Translations under genes and position numbers: made by a program | The notes under the pieces: model-generated | Told to the model about the DNA's origin: nothing | The model's input: the letters and a program-made list of their open reading frames with translations, nothing else | Database searches by the model: none | Shown here: in pieces, positions 62,573 through 64,000 of the stretch | Position numbering within the stretch: the first letter of the stretch is position 1 | Layout: each line of letters opens with the position of its first letter | Assembly (NCBI RefSeq): GCF_030406605.1 | Contig: NZ_CP129104.1 | Coordinates: 3,486,687 to 3,550,686, forward strand | Direction of reading: 5' to 3' | DNA from: Curtobacterium sp. 458 | Lineage (GTDB): Bacteria; Actinomycetota; Actinomycetes; Actinomycetales; Microbacteriaceae | DNA: 64,000 nt

Positions 62573-64000
62573 ATGGACCCCGTCGAACTGCTCATCCTGC
62601 TGATCGGCTCACTGGCGGTGACGGGGTTCGCCCGGGCGAAGGGCCTGCCCGCTCCCCTGCTCGTCACCGCGGTCGCCCTCGCCGCGTCGTTCATCCCCGG
62701 GCTCCCGCACATCGAGATCGACAGCGAGGTCATCCTCACCGTCGTGCTCCCCCCGCTGCTCTACTCGGCGGCACTCGACGTGTCGTGGCAGAGCTTCCAG
62801 ACGTCGATCAAGCAGATCCGACGTCTCGGCATCTTCCTCGTGATCGTCACCGCGCTCGTGGTCGGCGTCGTCGCGTACTTCCTCATCCCGGACATGACGC
62901 TGCCGGCCGCGATCCTCCTCGGCGCGATCGTCGCTCCGCCGGACGCCGTGTCCGCGGCCGCGATCGGTCGGAAGCTCGGGCTCCCGCGCCGCGTCATGAC
63001 GGTGCTGTCCGGTGAGAGCCTCATCAACGACGCGGCCTCGCTGACCCTGGTCCGGGTGTTCACGCTCATCATCGCGGGGACGTCGCTGACGATCTGGCAG
63101 GACCTCGGCATTTTCGGGCTCGCGATCGGCGTCGGGCTCGTGGTCGGCGGCGTGCTCGGCGTCCTGGTGCACTGGATCCGGATGCGCATCAACGACCCCG
63201 TGGTCGAGACGATCATGAGCATCCTGCTCCCCTTCGTCGCCTACATCGGGGCCGAGCACCTGTCCGGTTCCGGCGTGATCGCGGTCGTCACGGCGGGCCT
63301 CTACATCGGCTACAACTCGCCGAAGGAGGGCTACGCGACCAGGCTCCAGGAGCGCCCGCTGTGGACGAGCATCGACGTCATCCTCGAGGGCTTCGTGTTC
63401 GCGCTCATCGGCCTGCAACTCAACGACGTCGTGCAGAAGCTGATCGAGAGCGAGCGGAGCCTGGGTCAGACGTTGACCGCCGCGGTCGTGGTGCTGCTCG
63501 TCGTGATCCTGGTGCGGCCCCTCTTCGTCTTCGAGTCGTACGTCCGCAACCGCTTCAACGGGCGGTGGCTCCGCCCGCTGCGCGTCAAGCTCTCCCGCGG
63601 ACACCCGTCGCTGCGGTGGATGCGCGGCTCCGCCGAACCGAAGCTCAACTGGCGCGAGCTCACCGTCATCTCGTGGACCGGGATGCGCGGCGTGGTCACC
63701 CTCGCCGCCGCGGTCTCGGTCGTCGCGAGCCCGACGGAGATCCCGGCGCAGGACACCATCTTCGTGATCGCGTTCATCGTCACCGTCGGCACCCTGTTGC
63801 TGCAGGGGCTGACGCTGCCGTTCGTGATCCGCGCCCTGAAGGTGCAGGACCCGGAGGAGGGGATCCAGGACGTCCGGAGCGAGATGCGGCTCAACGAGCG
63901 CACGACCCGGGCGGCGATCGACCTCATCGAGCAGCGACGCCCGGAGTGGGGCGAGCGCTTCGGGGTCGAGGCCACGGACGTGTTCGTCGCACGGCTCAAG
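62573..64000 (+). CDS. Na+/H+ antiporter, CPA1 family (cut by window end)
   Basis: The visible 476 residues run open to the window edge. About twelve membrane segments are visible, with the ion-site text APPDAVSAAAIGRKLGLPRRVMTVLSGESLINDAASL, where Asp-Asp-like acidic residues are conserved in CPA1 exchangers. ISWTGMRGVVTLAAAVSV is the second family hallmark. The cytoplasmic C-terminal tail begins near residue 425 and is incomplete. Sodium or potassium for protons is the usual exchange. GAGAAT lies 7 nt before the ATG. Confidence 0.92.
   Translation, partial: MDPVELLILLIGSLAVTGFARAKGLPAPLLVTAVALAASFIPGLPHIEIDSEVILTVVLPPLLYSAALDVSWQSFQTSIKQIRRLGIFLVIVTALVVGVVAYFLIPDMTLPAAILLGAIVAPPDAVSAAAIGRKLGLPRRVMTVLSGESLINDAASLTLVRVFTLIIAGTSLTIWQDLGIFGLAIGVGLVVGGVLGVLVHWIRMRINDPVVETIMSILLPFVAYIGAEHLSGSGVIAVVTAGLYIGYNSPKEGYATRLQERPLWTSIDVILEGFVFALIGLQLNDVVQKLIESERSLGQTLTAAVVVLLVVILVRPLFVFESYVRNRFNGRWLRPLRVKLSRGHPSLRWMRGSAEPKLNWRELTVISWTGMRGVVTLAAAVSVVASPTEIPAQDTIFVIAFIVTVGTLLLQGLTLPFVIRALKVQDPEEGIQDVRSEMRLNERTTRAAIDLIEQRRPEWGERFGVEATDVFVARLK

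Overview
The window is very GC-rich (visibly above 70 %) and almost entirely coding. It carries a chromosomal core gene set of an actinobacterium. The gene orders ftsK-pgsA-cinA-clgR-DUF3046-recA-recX-miaB-miaA-dapF-hflX-lexA, cmk-der, and parA-scpA-scpB-rluB-tyrA-cmk are typical of Actinobacteria and fit the family Microbacteriaceae best. A secreted or anchored GH6 cellulase and a protealysin-like protease would suit a plant-associated genus such as Curtobacterium, but the genus is only an inference. No rRNA, tRNA, prophage, insertion sequence or CRISPR array was seen.

Layout. 1-1.9 kb: a pyridoxal reductase-type aldo/keto reductase divergent from its likely regulator. 1.9-11.7 kb: a long minus-strand run of parA, scpA, scpB, rluB, tyrA, cmk, der, two paralogous anchored proteins and a membrane protein. 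11.9-15.9 kb: histidine operon hisC-hisB-hisH-hisA plus an SseB-like gene. 16.0-17.3 kb: the SOS pair, a LysM membrane protein divergent from lexA. 17.5-30.8 kb: hflX, an rRNA-methyltransferase-like gene, dapF-miaA-miaB, recX-recA, DUF3046, clgR, cinA, pgsA and ftsK. 30.9-37.4 kb: RNase J with dapA, folate/thymidylate genes folA-thyA, a TIGR01777 epimerase, and dapB. 37.4-45.2 kb: GNAT, phosphatase and M16 peptidase, a TetR regulator, a Tat-exported ferritin-like protein, a PEBP protein, and pnp. 45.5-49.2 kb: a transglycosylase-like secreted protein, apbE with a small Ser/Thr-rich anchored protein, an FMN reductase, and rpsO. 49.3-64 kb: VanZ-like protein, GH6 endoglucanase, protealysin-like M4 protease with its emfourin inhibitor, a HelR-like helicase, AKR/FKBP, MFS, YihY/BrkB, aspartase, a Pit phosphate transporter with a small partner, and a CPA1 antiporter cut by the window end.

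How the genes work together. Lysine and peptidoglycan precursor synthesis recurs in three places (dapA, dapB, dapF). DNA repair is linked through LexA boxes before recA and between lexA and the LysM gene. RNA decay (RNase J, PNPase), tRNA/rRNA modification (miaA, miaB, rluB) and chromosome segregation (parA, scpAB, ftsK) make up most of the rest.

Two non-coding themes stand out. First, at least sixteen genes have a TANNNT hexamer 6-8 nt before their ATG or GTG and no Shine-Dalgarno, which indicates widespread leaderless transcription. Second, the intergenic spaces carry several families of long, often perfect palindromes. The commonest carries GGAGGC in one arm and GCCTCC in the other and occurs, whole or in part, at about twenty places. 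A second family lies only between convergent genes. A third includes a 150-bp tandem triplication at 52.3-52.8 kb. These repeat families are the best candidates here for something undescribed.
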